The notes below the pieces were generated by a model. The model worked only from the letters and a program-made list of their open reading frames with translations, was not told the origin of the DNA and ran no database searches. A DNA stretch of 64,000 bases from Auanema rhodensis (Eukaryota; Nematoda; Chromadorea; Rhabditida; Rhabditidae), in the NCBI GenBank assembly GCA_964057225.1, contig OZ059899.1, positions 7,812,001 through 7,876,000 on the forward strand, in the 5' to 3' direction. Made by a program: the position numbers and the translations under genes. Shown in pieces: positions 41,723 through 64,000 of the stretch (the stretch's first letter is position 1; every line of letters starts with the position of its first letter).

Positions 41723-44700
41723 GAGATCATGCCATCAGCATTACAAGAATAAGATATAAAAAGGTTTCAAGTAACTACGTGTGCTAAAGGGTTGGTGCCA
41801 AATTTTGATTGGAATTTTGTATAACATATTGAATTATAGTCTACTTAATCTGAAAAGTGAATTTTTTAATCATTTTTTGGTTTTAATTTATACTTTTCAT
41901 ATGATCAAATTATAAAAAAATCTCAAAATGTTATAGATAATATACCCAATATCTCATACTATATATACACATAATAGAATAGGAATAATATATATATATA
42001 TATAGTATTATGAATGTAATATAGTTCTTTAAAATTCTCTGTGATATTTGAAGTTTTATATGAATATTGTATTGTTCTTTCTCATTATCTACTTCGTTTA
42101 TTTCTTACTTCACCTATTTTTCTATCACTTTTAATTTTTTTTATTCACATTTTCTGTTTATTTTTATATTTTAAATATTATTAATAATAATAATAAATTG
42201 TTTTTTCTGTTAGTAACTTTCATTGACTTGGAGTATTAAATACCATTATCCTCACATTTAAACCCAGGAGAAAAAATATAAAAAAAGGAATGGTTTGGTA
42301 AAAAGAGAGCAAGAAGTCCAGATCTTGAAAGAGATGGCAGGTGACAACTCTTAAATCGATTATAGCTGATGAGGCTTCTTCTCTGAATCAGCTCAAGTTT
42401 ATCTTCTCTTTTCCTCTCATCACGCAAACAGATACTCAATTTCTTGTGTCTAAACTCTCTTGTTCATCTTGTAGGCCGTCTTGTCATCTAATCTGTATAA
42501 CATAGCCTTTGATAACCTTCGTTCTTAAAGACAAATCAATTCCTCATCTGAATGTTATTACAAATAATTTTTCAATTTGAATGGTACTATTTCAAAACTA
42601 ATTTTTTTACCTTATTGATATAGCTTAGCGTCTAAAATTTTGAACACCTTATCTACATATTTTCTCATTCTTTCATTTGTCTGCGAAAATCTATATGACA
42701 TTTATTATTTTTTTCTTAAAAAATTTATATATTAAAATTATTATTAGTTTTTAATATTTTTTTAAAATCAATTTAAAATATCACAAATATGTCTATAAAT
42801 TGAATAAAATTATTAGTTCACATAAGGACATGTATAGATATGTACATGTATTTTACAGTAATAAGAAGAAATCTTCTTCTTATTTTTAAAATTATATTAA
42901 GGTTACTTAATGTATTATATAATAGTATATTAACTTATATATTATAATAAACTCAATAACTATTACTTATTTTGCAATAATATTGTAAGAAATTTTCAGA
43001 GAAATTTGTTTGAAAGAAATTTGATAATTCGCACGTATTTGCATTTTTCATCATTTTTTTTCTCTTATTTATATGAATATAATAATATTTAATACAAAAA
43101 CATAACAGAATATTGTATTAAATTTGTAGTTTTTTTAAAATTTAAAGTATGAGCAGTATCAAACTAAGATATACTATATGCATATATATGTATATTATAT
43201 ATTAAATCAGATGAATTTAAAGAAATCATTGTATGAATTTCTGAAACAAAACACCTGCTTGACAGATTGATATTTCAGCTTTTACTTGACTTATCAAACT
43301 CTCATTCATTCACCACTCTCTCACTCTCTCAATCATGCCTTACCTCCCTAGCTGTTCCACTGTTCCATGTTGTCTCCAAAAGCTGTTTCCAAAAAAAAAT
43401 TCCATGAAGGCAGGAACAAACAACGAAGAACATTTGACTTTGACTTCATATTCGATTGATGTTTTATTTCTTTTTAATTTTTCATTGTTTTTGTAAGATA
43501 AGTGAGAACCTGTGTGATATGTCGTTGAAGCTGTTTCATTATCACACACAAATCTCTATACCTCTCTCCTGGATTCTATTACATCCTACTACTCTATTTC
43601 GTTATTTCTATATCGTTTTGCTCTCTTTCTACTATTTCTTTTGGGTCTTCTTCTCTGTAATTCTCTCTCTTTATGATCTGATCTATTGCGATTTCGTTTC
43701 CTTTATTTCTCTCTTTCAACCCTCAACTGCTTCCAACTTCTTCATCCACTTTATTGCGTCGGCTGCTCGCTCAGATCATCGTACGGCTACGACAAACTTG
43801 AGAACTATCAGCTTCTGCGATTATACTGACTACATCCACTGTATCATTTTCGTCTGTCTGGTGCAAGACGTCTGTGATCACACCATGAGAATATTCAATA
43901 TTTGATACAAACCCATCAATACACATTTTTAATGATTGAAGAGAAAAAATAATTTATTAAACTATTTTCTGAACATTTTGAAGATGTGATTTATGTGAAA
44001 CCATAGAGCAGAAGTCAAGTTCTCAAGATGTAAGGATATCATCAAGAAAAAAAGAAAAAAACGATTAATTGACGTTCAACTTCTAATCATGAGTCACTTG
44101 AGAGAAGAAATAATCGGACAAATCGTATACAGAATTATGTTTGAATTCTATTTTTATATTCCGTTTTCGAAGTCATATATGTCCTGAAACATGTGAACAA
44201 CTTCTTTTACTTGTTATCTAATTCAACTAAATATAAATATATCTATTAATCAGTTTTATTAATTACTTATATTACTATTATATATAAATTAATTATTCAT
44301 TTTTTACTCATCATTTTTCCTTTTCGTATCTTTTCGCTCATACATCATGTTTCTGTCAGTCAGCAAAGACGACACTGTCTTAACCACAAGCAGTCACAGC
44401 TGCTTCAACGAAACTTGCTGCAAAATTGTCATGTATGTTAGCTTTAGCTCTTGATTCATATTTAGAAAATAATTAAAGTAAAAGATTAAGTATAGAATAC
44501 TATAGATATATAATAATAATAATAATATTAATATATAAATTATAAAATAAATAAATAGATTTTGAATATTCTCACGTGAATTTGCGTGAAAATATGAAAC
44601 TCATATTCAAACTATCTTCATTTTTTTTTATTCAAACACTTGTTTAACTTTTGACGTCATAAACAAGTATCTTCTTAATATTATATTAGTTCCGAATGAT

Positions 44701-46584
44701 TGATAATGAATAAAGTGATATAAAGAAAGATTGAGCTACAAGAACTATTAAATGGAAGTATATTTAGTATAAATAAATATTTTATTTTTATATTATATAC
44801 TTTAAAAAGGGATTTATTGGATTGTATTATAAAAATAAAAATTTGTAACAATGATAAATGATGGTAAAAAAAAACATTTGTAATGGCGGATAACTGTCTA
44901 GTATACCACCTATTCTCACATTAAAAATAGTTTTTATTCTCATCATTGCTATTTCAAAACCTATTCAACCATGCTAACTATGTTAGTGATAATGTTCATG
45001 TTTCGAAGAACTTCAGTTCAAACAGTAGTTTGATTGAAACGTGTACCCTAACTAGTCAACATCGCTCAAAACATCTGATTTATAACTGGTTATTCAGTAC
45101 TTATTTTATTACTGTAGAAGCTATTTTTATATACAATTTGTGATAATGAAAGATTTAATTTGACTTATACCAGACCCCATTATCATAATTGACTCTCAAA
45201 ACTTTCATTTTAAATAGACAGAGCTTTGAACAAATTGTAATTTCGATAGTTCATTGTCTTGTCAGTTTATTGAAGATCAGAAAAGTTTTCTTTGTTCTTT
45301 TAAAAAAGTTTTTATGTAAATCAAATATTAAAATTACATAATTTTAATTTTTTTTTATTAAATATTGTTAATTTTGAATTAAAAAAAATATATTTTATTA
45401 ACGAATATTTTATCTTGAAAATGCTTATTCTCTCATCAATCTGTGGTATAATTATTATGACCAGGTTATATATTGTTGTTCAGGCAATTTGTTGAAGAAT
45501 ATTGGAAGAAAAACGTTATTTACACTATTTTCTTCTCTTGTGGTGATATTGGGCTGTTTGAAAACACATGTTTCCTACTAAATGACTCTTTATGCTCATC
45601 CTGTATTTTGCTCTTATCTCACTGCTTCTCTCTCTAGTCACTTATGTTCACATCTCAATCTCTTCATCTGACAAGCTTCAATTCGTTTTCTCTGACTTTG
45701 CTACCTTTCTATCTTTTATACTGTTGTGAATGAGACGAAACTCTCGTGGTTCAAATGAGATGATATGGATTTAAGAAGCTGAAAGAGTGAGGAAACAGAC
45801 AAAGATGTGAATCGGTTTTGTCTTCTCTTGTTGCTGCTGCTTCTTCTTTTTCTTGGTGATGACGAAGATGCTGACACATCGTGAGCTATCTGAAAGAGAA
45901 TAAGACCGAGAGAATAGAGATTTGACACAGGAAAAAAGGAAAAGATAATGAAAAAGAGAGAACAACGAAAGAAAAAGGAGAGACGAGGAAATAAGGGAGG
46001 GGGTTGAGTGAAAACTGATCTTTCTACAGCTTGTTCGATTTGCTTGTATCTTTTTTGCCTATAGTCAGTTTATAAGATAAGTTGAAACAAAGTGCTTAAA
46101 GAAAAAAACGGGGGAGGGGGTTCAACAGTTAGGGAAAAGCAGAAGATGCAGTTGCTATTGTAAGAGACTGTTTGGTGAAACTATGTTTTTCTCTTTATAA
46201 AAATAATAATATTACTCAATATAATCTATTCTAAAAATAAATAATGGAAGATTTTTGAGTATAAAGAAAGATGAATGTCAGAGAATCACAAAATGTTGAA
46301 AGCATCTCATTTTTACAGATACAGACATTTTCATTTATGCTTTCTTTTCGTTCAGAATGATGAAAAGGATTATCTTAATCCCTTTTTCTCTTTATCCATC
46401 TAATTTCATGTTCTTATTAATTAATTTTCTATTCCAAACACTGTTTACTTTTTTTTTCCATTAATGGCAACAGAAAATATTTTTGTACAGCTATTTCTTT
46501 TAATTGAATTTTTTTAAAAGATAGTAATGGTATAATATATTTTGATAAGATTGAAAATTTATACTTATACATATATTTTTATCA

Positions 46585-46587
<3 letters not shown>

Positions 46588-46635
<48 letters not shown>
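46588..46635. repeat. (CT)n microsatellite
   Basis: A pure run of CT dinucleotides of about 35 bp, continued by TT-interrupted CT units. It lies in the gene-poor region between the patched-related gene and ace-1. Confidence 0.9.
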
Positions 46636-46636
<1 letters not shown>

Positions 46637-48075
46637 TTTTTCTCTCTTGCACCCTCACATAATCACTCTTTCTATTCAAAATTAAAACTATAGTTAATAA
46701 TTTAATATAATATATGAAAATCATATAACATAAAATAAAATTCCACTTTTTTTTATTGTAAAACAACTTCAAAAGCTGTTTATCTTAGTTAGTTATAATA
46801 TTTATTAAATATAATATATTTTTATTACTTTATTTGATATATTAAACTTTTTTATTTGAAATCTTTTGATTATAATAATATATGATAGAAACATTTAGAT
46901 TATTTATACAATATATAACTAAATAAGCTATATGTATTAGAACGGAAAACTTGTTTGGTTTCCTGGCTTTCACAGAGAGACAGTGAATAAATCTTTTACT
47001 TTCTTATAAACACTGCTTTTTCCTTATTTTTTTCATTTATTTTATTATCTCCTAGTTTTTTTCTTTTTTTCTTTTCTTTTGTATATCTTCTTCATTTTTT
47101 TTGTTTCTCATGTCATCGCCCTATCCCGGTTACTATTCTTTTTTTTTGGTTTGCTAACTACATATTCTTCTATGATTTTTTAAAATATCATTGTTTTTTT
47201 AAAAAGAAAACCTTATTCATAAATAATTTTATTTTGTTAGATGTTGATGTGTTATAACATATATATTCGTATAAAACTAGAACACATTTCTACAGTTGTT
47301 CTTTATCTTTCTTTTCATAATAACATAATAAACAAACATATTTAAAACTTAAGAATATCATGTTTTTTCCTTTATTTCCTTTCTTTTTGGTATCTTTTCG
47401 TTTAAAAGTTTACTTAGATCATTCATATAACCTCATCTATGTATGCATTGTCTTTCTCTAGGCAAGAATTGAAGGATATTCACAAGCTTTGGAGATATAT
47501 TCGGGTTAATCGACAAATTTTCTTCATGACTTAGCATAACTTTGACATTTCTAAACGACAATTTATAAGCATGAGACTTTATATATTCTCTTTTATTTGT
47601 AGTTTTAAAAAAAGAACATTTTTATATGATAAAAGTGCAATAAGATATAATATAATTCATGTGAATATACATACATACTATACATACATAGTATGGGTTG
47701 AAGATGTGTACATGATATTAATCCATAAAATTATAATTATATTGTTTTAAATAATACAATGAAGCATTTTAATATGAAAAAATAGCAAAAAATATTAATA
47801 TTCGACCACCTTGAAGTGAATAAAAACGATTTTCAAAGTTGGAGGCATACTGAAAGACTCATCCTTCATCATTACAACAAAATCACATTTTACTTTCGGC
47901 AGATCTATCATAACAGCCACACATCATTATACAACACTGCCATCTGATATTAGCCTCTCAATCAATTTTATTCTTTCTTCACTTCAATCCTCTTTGATTT
48001 TTAAATTTTTCTAATTTTTCTTATAATATCTTTTCTTCGGTTTTCTGTTTCATTCAATCTATATCTCATGATATA

Positions 48076-48133
48076 TCTCTTGTAAGATCACTTCTAAGCT
48101 ACATAGGTAGTATAGAAGTGATCTTACATGAGA
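48076..48133. ncRNA. Candidate hairpin RNA (miRNA-like)
   Basis: Positions 48081-48096 and 48113-48128 are perfectly complementary (16 pairs, arms TGTAAGATCACTTCTA and its reverse complement). Inside, one A/A mismatch, a G-U and four more pairs (98-102 with 107-111) close a four-base loop. Outside, TCTC (48076-48079) pairs with GAGA (48130-48133) after one mismatch, and ATGATATAT (48068-48076) could pair with 48141-48149. About 25 pairs in 58 bases is far beyond chance in this composition. I do not recognise either arm as a known nematode miRNA. A remnant of a small inverted-repeat element is the main alternative. Strand is unknown. Confidence 0.4.
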
Positions 48134-50135
48134 TCTATGTATATATCATAAAAAGTATTCTCTTATAATATTCAGAAATGAAGTTTGTTATGTGATATGC
48201 TCATGCTTTAAACGTTTATAAGCATATTATATGTTTTCTATTCTATTTAAACTTTTTAAATTTATTGATAAAAATTATTATTTTTATAAATTATTGTTAA
48301 TCCCTTCATAATTCTGAATATTTCTTTAAAATCAAATTTTTATTCTCAAATATTTTTTTATAATTTTTCTATTTCTCTGACAATCTGATAGTTAGTACTT
48401 CTTGAGCTTCTTCACCGGTTTTTCTCTTATCATTTGTCTTTTTTTTTAAAAATATTTGTTTTATTTCATGTTCAGACAACTTCAGACTATAAGTATTTTC
48501 TATTTTCTTCTATTTTCATGTATCTTCTAGGTACTAGCTCCTCTTATTGACTGTAGAATTTTTGTTTTTTTCATACAAATTAAATTGAAAATTTATTACA
48601 AATAGGTCCTATTGTTTTACATATACATAGTTAACTATTATATATATTTATATATAATATGAAATAATATTTTAAATGTTAATGCTCAAGTACAGTAAAC
48701 ACATACACAAACATCATATGTTTCTAGTAAACAAACGTTATTTCCGTTTATTTCTGATTAAGTTGTGAAAATTTTCAGTTTATGTGACACATCTGCTTAG
48801 AAATTAAACAAGATGTTCCATTTGAATATAGATTGAACTGAATTAGATAACAAGTCAGTCACTCCTTTTTCAGTTATTTTTATTTCAATATTTCCATATT
48901 TTCTTTTATATTTGTTTATTCTCTTTAAATTTATACATGTATATATGTATGTTCTAGCCAAAATATTTTTTATCTTTGAATCTGTTCTTGTACAATTCTT
49001 CCAAAAAAAATTTTTTTTCCAGCTACAACTATGAAAAAATGAAAATTTCTATCAATATATTCCTATATTTTATTCTATTTGTGCAACTTATATTATACAT
49101 ATATTATATGTTTATATTATATTATCTTATTATATTTCTTTTAATTTGTTTCAAATAGTGTCATTTCACCAGAATATCAAACAACTAACCAGGTGATCTT
49201 GTTAGTAATAGTATTCTATTTTCCTCTAAAATTCAAAAAAATCAAAACTTTAATAAATAAATTTATTAACTTTTAAAGCAACAGTAATTATTACTTTCAT
49301 AATAATCTTTATTTTTAATATAAATATAATGTTGTGATAATTTAAAATATGTAGATAGGTCTTCGGCATCTCCTTGTCTTGTTTGACGTGTCGCTCCCAC
49401 GCAACCACTCGTGTTTCTTAGACTGATTTGTCTTGTTGCTCTGAGGACACGTCAACCAAAGAACTGCTTATCAAATTCTGCGATTCTTTGTTCTCATCAT
49501 TAGTATCATCGTCTATCTTTTCTTTGACTTCTTTTCCATTATCAATACGTCGGCTCAAACGACAGCATAGAGAGAACCGTCATGTCAAGGGTTAGTAAAA
49601 GGAGGGGAGGAAGACGGGATTCATGTAGTAGATGAAGAGGATAAAGGTAAGATAGAGCAAAATATAGTGAGGATATCAGGAGGCCGTTGTGGCTTGTATC
49701 TACAGTTTGTTTGATTTGAGCGTATTCCACCTCTTTCGTTTTCTTGTCAATATCGCTCGTTTAACATCTTGCAGCCTGCCAACAACCTCATGGCTTCTGT
49801 ATTGCATGCCTTTTTCTCTTTATCTCTTAACTGTTCCATTTGTCGTTCACTCTGTTATATCTTGTTCTTTTGTCTCCTCCCATCTCTTTCGTCGTTCAAA
49901 AGAAATGATTTTCGAAAATTTCACAACTCTTACAGACTAAGAAGTTTTATGAAAAAATGTTCTGACTTTTCTTGATTGTTTTTAGAATAACTATATACTT
50001 ATAATCAAATTTATTTATATTTTCAGCATATCCTAATCAGCTTATCTAAATCATATAAGCACAACTAACTGTGCTTTGCCAGTGATCAAATGCCAGCAGC
50101 TGAACTATAGAAAATAACTGTTTTGACTGTTTATT

Positions 50136-52929
<2,794 letters not shown>

Positions 52930-54284
52930 AATTAAAGGTTTAATAACCTTTTATTAGTTTTCGTCTCCTAATTGTCATATAACTGAAGAGCTGAAAAACC
53001 ATCGGGTTTTCTATTGTCCATTCTTCTTCAATCTGGTCTTTTATTTCAAACTTTGCTATATATAATCGTATCAGATATATATTTCATTTAATAATTAAGT
53101 ATAAGAAAAAATGATGTGAAATAGTCATAAGTTTAACTAGATGATATAGTTAATAATCACACATTTCCGAAAAAATGTTCTTTCACAGCTGTTGACCAAA
53201 CATTTAAAAAAATAATGTTGTCCTAGTTTATTGTTCATTCAAATTTCACAAAAAAAATATTTATCTCAATCACTCCCACTCAAATATTTCATATCTTTCT
53301 ATTTAAAAGTTAAGAGAGCATAAGAAACTTTCTCTGACCATGATATGTTTATTGTTGTTTTGTGCCTTAAAATCTCTTCTTTCGATTTCTAGGTTTTATC
53401 TTTCTATCTTTCTATCTATCTATCTATCTATCCCATTAGCATTACTGTTCATGTGTTTTCTTAACTTCAGACATTGACGTCGTCAACTGGAATGACTTCA
53501 GAATCTTATTCTTCTCTCTCATCTGGTCTCCGACGTCTCCTCTATTTCCCCCAAATGACATTCCCACGGGCTGTACTCTTGCCTTTTTGACCCTGGTATG
53601 ACAGTTTCCCTGTAATATTTTAATTTTTTTCTTCATTTTTTTTACTCTGAGAAAAATATCTTGTAAAGATTTTTATATATAATACAATCATAAAATTGAT
53701 TTGCATTTACATTTACATAAAAACTTGTTATTATGATGAATTTTGATATATACATATTGAAAGAATAATATTTAATTTACGTTTCTATATCGAATCATCA
53801 AGTTTAGATTTTGTATATTTGAATTGTTTGTATATAAAAGTCATTTTTAAAATATAAGTATTTATTTATTAATTTAATAGAACAAAGTACTGGCAATATT
53901 TTTGGAAACAATACCATAATTAACGGCAAAATGAATAAAAAAGTTGTTGATAGATGTTATTCAATAACTTTTTTTGAGACGGCACATCACATTTTTTTTT
54001 AAATTTAAAGACAAAGGTTGCTGAGAAAAAAAAAGATGTGAAAAACAGAAGGATTTGCGTATTTAAAATGAAATTAATAGTACCTAATAAGGTATAGATT
54101 AATATAAAAATTGTTGTTAGCGAATATAAACATATAGTTAGAGCTGCGCATTACAACAATTAAATTCTTTTTTTTTTAATTTGAATTCAATAGATTGTAA
54201 AATTCAAAGAGATTATTGCTTTGCACAGAATTTTTAAAAACAGAAAACAATATTCTGGAGCTTAACATTGATGTCCCTCGCTCA
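52930..54284. other. Convergent 3' region of ace-1 and let-2
   Basis: About 1.35 kb. It should hold the 3' UTRs of both genes, which run toward each other. A (TCTA)n microsatellite is at 53402-53432 and a GC-richer patch at 53470-53600. No gene supported. Confidence 0.5.
53402..53432. repeat. (TCTA)n microsatellite
   Basis: Tetranucleotide run of about 30 bp with one TTTC interruption near its left end, in the space between ace-1 and let-2. Confidence 0.9.
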
Positions 54285-62055
<7,771 letters not shown>

Positions 62056-63508
62056 CTGAAAATACAAGTATTAAGATAATTATTTAAAAGTTCAGAAAAG
62101 AAACAAGTTTGAAACATCTATTGATTTAACAATTTTTCAGGCAAAAAAATGATGTCCTCAACACATGATAAGTAATAGGTTTCAATGGCCATAAGGACAG
62201 CCAAAACCTGATACGACGAATATTTTTGACAACTGACCAGAAAGCTTTATCTCTTTATCTTAACAGAAACTTAATAGTAGTATAAGTGTTCAAAAAAATT
62301 ATCTTGAATTTTTAGTGAATTTTCATATGAGTTTGATTACTGTTTGAATTTCAGAAAATTTATCTCTAAACCTTTCAAGAAAAGCTCTAGCATTGAATTT
62401 AAGAAATCAATTAAGAAATTGATGAAATGAATATCAATGTAAGGAAGAAAAATAGAATATAATGATTGTATATGCTGATGATATATCATTTTCTAATAGG
62501 TTAGAGCTCACAAAAAGATTTCTTGTTGTTCGATAACGTCGTTCACTTGTGTCAATTTGAATTTCAAGTATAATCTTTGTATTAGCATTCAATGTCTTTC
62601 CCCGAAATGTTAACTGATATTCCGTAGAAAATAGCTTTTTTTCATTTTTTTAATGAAAGAGCGATGTTACAAAATTTAATGTTAGTTGAAAAAACGACGA
62701 ATATTCAGGTACAAGGACCTCTTTACGTACTGCACAGTGATAGAAATTCAGAAAAAGAAGATGAGAGAAAAGAAACAACTGTTAGCCATCTTCTGATGAA
62801 TAGCTTAAGATGAAGAAATAGTGATTGAATTTTTGGAATAAATTGTGAACGATTCATATTTAACAAGTAAACTATTTATCAAAATATATTAATTATTAAA
62901 AGAAAAGATAAATGTTCTTTTAATATTTTTTTGTAATTTTAAGCTTATTTCCTGATAAATTTCTTATCTTTGTCGATAAGACATGATAGTTTAAATAACT
63001 TTATCTCATCAACGTTCCAGAACGAAATTAAAATTTCGTTTTGTTATTTGAAAGTAGTTCTTTTGTATTAAAGTTTTATCCTCTACCTAGTCAAAGTCCG
63101 TTTTATTATACACTACTTTGTAATGAACATAAGCAAGCTATCAATCAGCTAGTTTTTTCAATTCAAAAGCGTTTTCTCATCCATCTACGTCGGCATTTTC
63201 GATGAACCATCGAGCATTAGTGCATTGATAAAAGGATCAAAGAAGGTCGGGATAGACAAAAGAGAGAAAGAAATTGAGAGATATCAAAGCTTTATATATA
63301 GAGAGAAAGAGAAATAAGAGGTACGAATAGAAAGAAAGGGCCAGTTGTAATCTTTCCCCTCACCTCTTCTTCTCTATCTCTGTTAATTACGAGAACAATC
63401 ATCATCTTCGTTTGGGAAATACAAAAAATGTTGTCTTCTTCCCGTTGACCTCTTAATATTTTCTCTCTTTCTCTCTAGTCATCTTCTTGTTCATAACTCT
63501 CTAATATC

Positions 63509-63539
<31 letters not shown>

Positions 63540-64000
63540 TAATGTCATTTTTGGTTTTAAACCATAGATGCTGTAAGTCGACAGTCTTCAATCGGCTTAT
63601 TTTGATATCTAAATCAGATAATGGGAATATCGAATATTGATAATAAAGAAGAAATATTTACAAGATAGAGCATTAATATCTAAAAATACAAAAATAAAAA
63701 CCTTTAAGTAAGCATTTGATTTCAGTAACGATATGATAATCTCAACAAGGTTTGTTCTATTAACTGTTCAGACATTTTCCTCTTTATCTTAACATGTTTA
63801 AAATGAAAGGCTAATATGCTTCTTAATGTATCATAAGTATAGAAGTTGTCAGTTCGATAATACTTCGCGAGAGTGTCGCAGTATTATGATGGTGACCGAC
63901 GCCAAATGTCGTCTTACACATTGAAATGGTATTGAAAATATTTTGAATTTTTAAAGTTATTATCGATTACTATAGTATAGTTTACTCACATGTATATATA
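62056..64000. other. let-2 upstream region or first intron
   Basis: No exon could be supported. The 5' part of let-2, including the signal peptide exon, must be here or beyond the window. The stretch holds a (CT)n microsatellite at 63508-63540 and a purine-rich GAGA patch at 63240-63330. Confidence 0.5.
63508..63540. repeat. (CT)n microsatellite
   Basis: Run of CT dinucleotides with one CTAT interruption, in the region upstream of the first collagen exon seen. Confidence 0.9.

Larger units (their letters stand above)
41723..50135. other. 8.4 kb gene-poor region upstream of ace-1
   Basis: No protein gene could be supported. The 3' UTR of the patched-related gene occupies the first few hundred bases. 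The rest is A/T-rich with C/T-rich patches (43310-43720, 45590-45700, 47010-47110, 49830-49890) and GC-richer islands at about 43730-43880, 44345-44430 and 49370-49620. A strong hairpin is at 48076-48133 and a (CT)n run at 46588-46635. A 44-codon minus frame ending at 49418 (RRIDNGKEVKEK... to ...EQQDKSV) has coding-like composition but no identifiable start or acceptor. Confidence 0.45.

Noticed and set aside
43456-43905. 149-codon plus-strand frame rich in Phe/Leu/Ser
   Set aside because: Composition follows the C/T-rich strand; no splice sites, signal or domain make it credible.
46500-46772. Minus-strand frame with a long Arg-Glu repeat
   Set aside because: Simply the translation of the (CT)n microsatellite.

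Overview
The window is nuclear DNA of a nematode. It is AT-rich. Genes are broken into many small exons by introns of about 35-60 bp, and several starts sit just downstream of an acceptor-like pyrimidine-AG, as expected for spliced-leader trans-splicing. The recognisable proteins are worm-type: two-part nematode ACE-1 acetylcholinesterase, LET-2-type collagen IV, NAS astacins and patched-related proteins. From memory, C. elegans ace-1, let-2, rab-6.2 and acdh-7 are all on the X chromosome, and rab-6.2 and acdh-7 are neighbours there. The rab-6 / acyl-CoA dehydrogenase pair here therefore looks like conserved synteny on an X-related chromosome.

Layout from left to right. A GARNL3-like RapGAP + CNH gene on + (2754-6859) converges on a secreted astacin metalloprotease on - (7542-10562). 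Two small unrecognised genes on - follow (13636-14089 and 14926-15605). A 7 kb gene-poor stretch leads to a small type I membrane protein (22816-25143, +) and a 76-residue secreted cysteine-rich peptide (28669-29015, +). Rab6 (30130-32181, -) carries a complete seven-exon gene on the opposite strand inside one intron (30762-31491, +). Divergent from Rab6 come two tandem mitochondrial acyl-CoA dehydrogenases (32705-34421 and 34639-36480) and a 40-residue membrane micropeptide (36790-37047). A patched-related gene (38255-41722, +) is followed by 8.4 kb without a clear gene, which holds one strong hairpin. Acetylcholinesterase ace-1 (50136-52929, +) converges on the alpha-2 collagen IV gene let-2 (54285-62055, -), whose first exon is not seen.

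The most striking signal is in let-2: two adjacent look-alike exons (59851-59958 and 59705-59815) separated by a 35-nt intron. The second has a GC splice donor and a STAR-protein type motif in the intron behind it. This matches the mutually exclusive, developmentally switched exons 9/10 of C. elegans let-2. The nested gene in Rab6, the small secreted and membrane peptides, the hairpin and an unusually high share of AAG 3' splice sites are the main candidates for something undescribed.

All exon models were read by eye from open frames, splice sites and phase. Gene-family names come from recognising protein motifs, without any database search.
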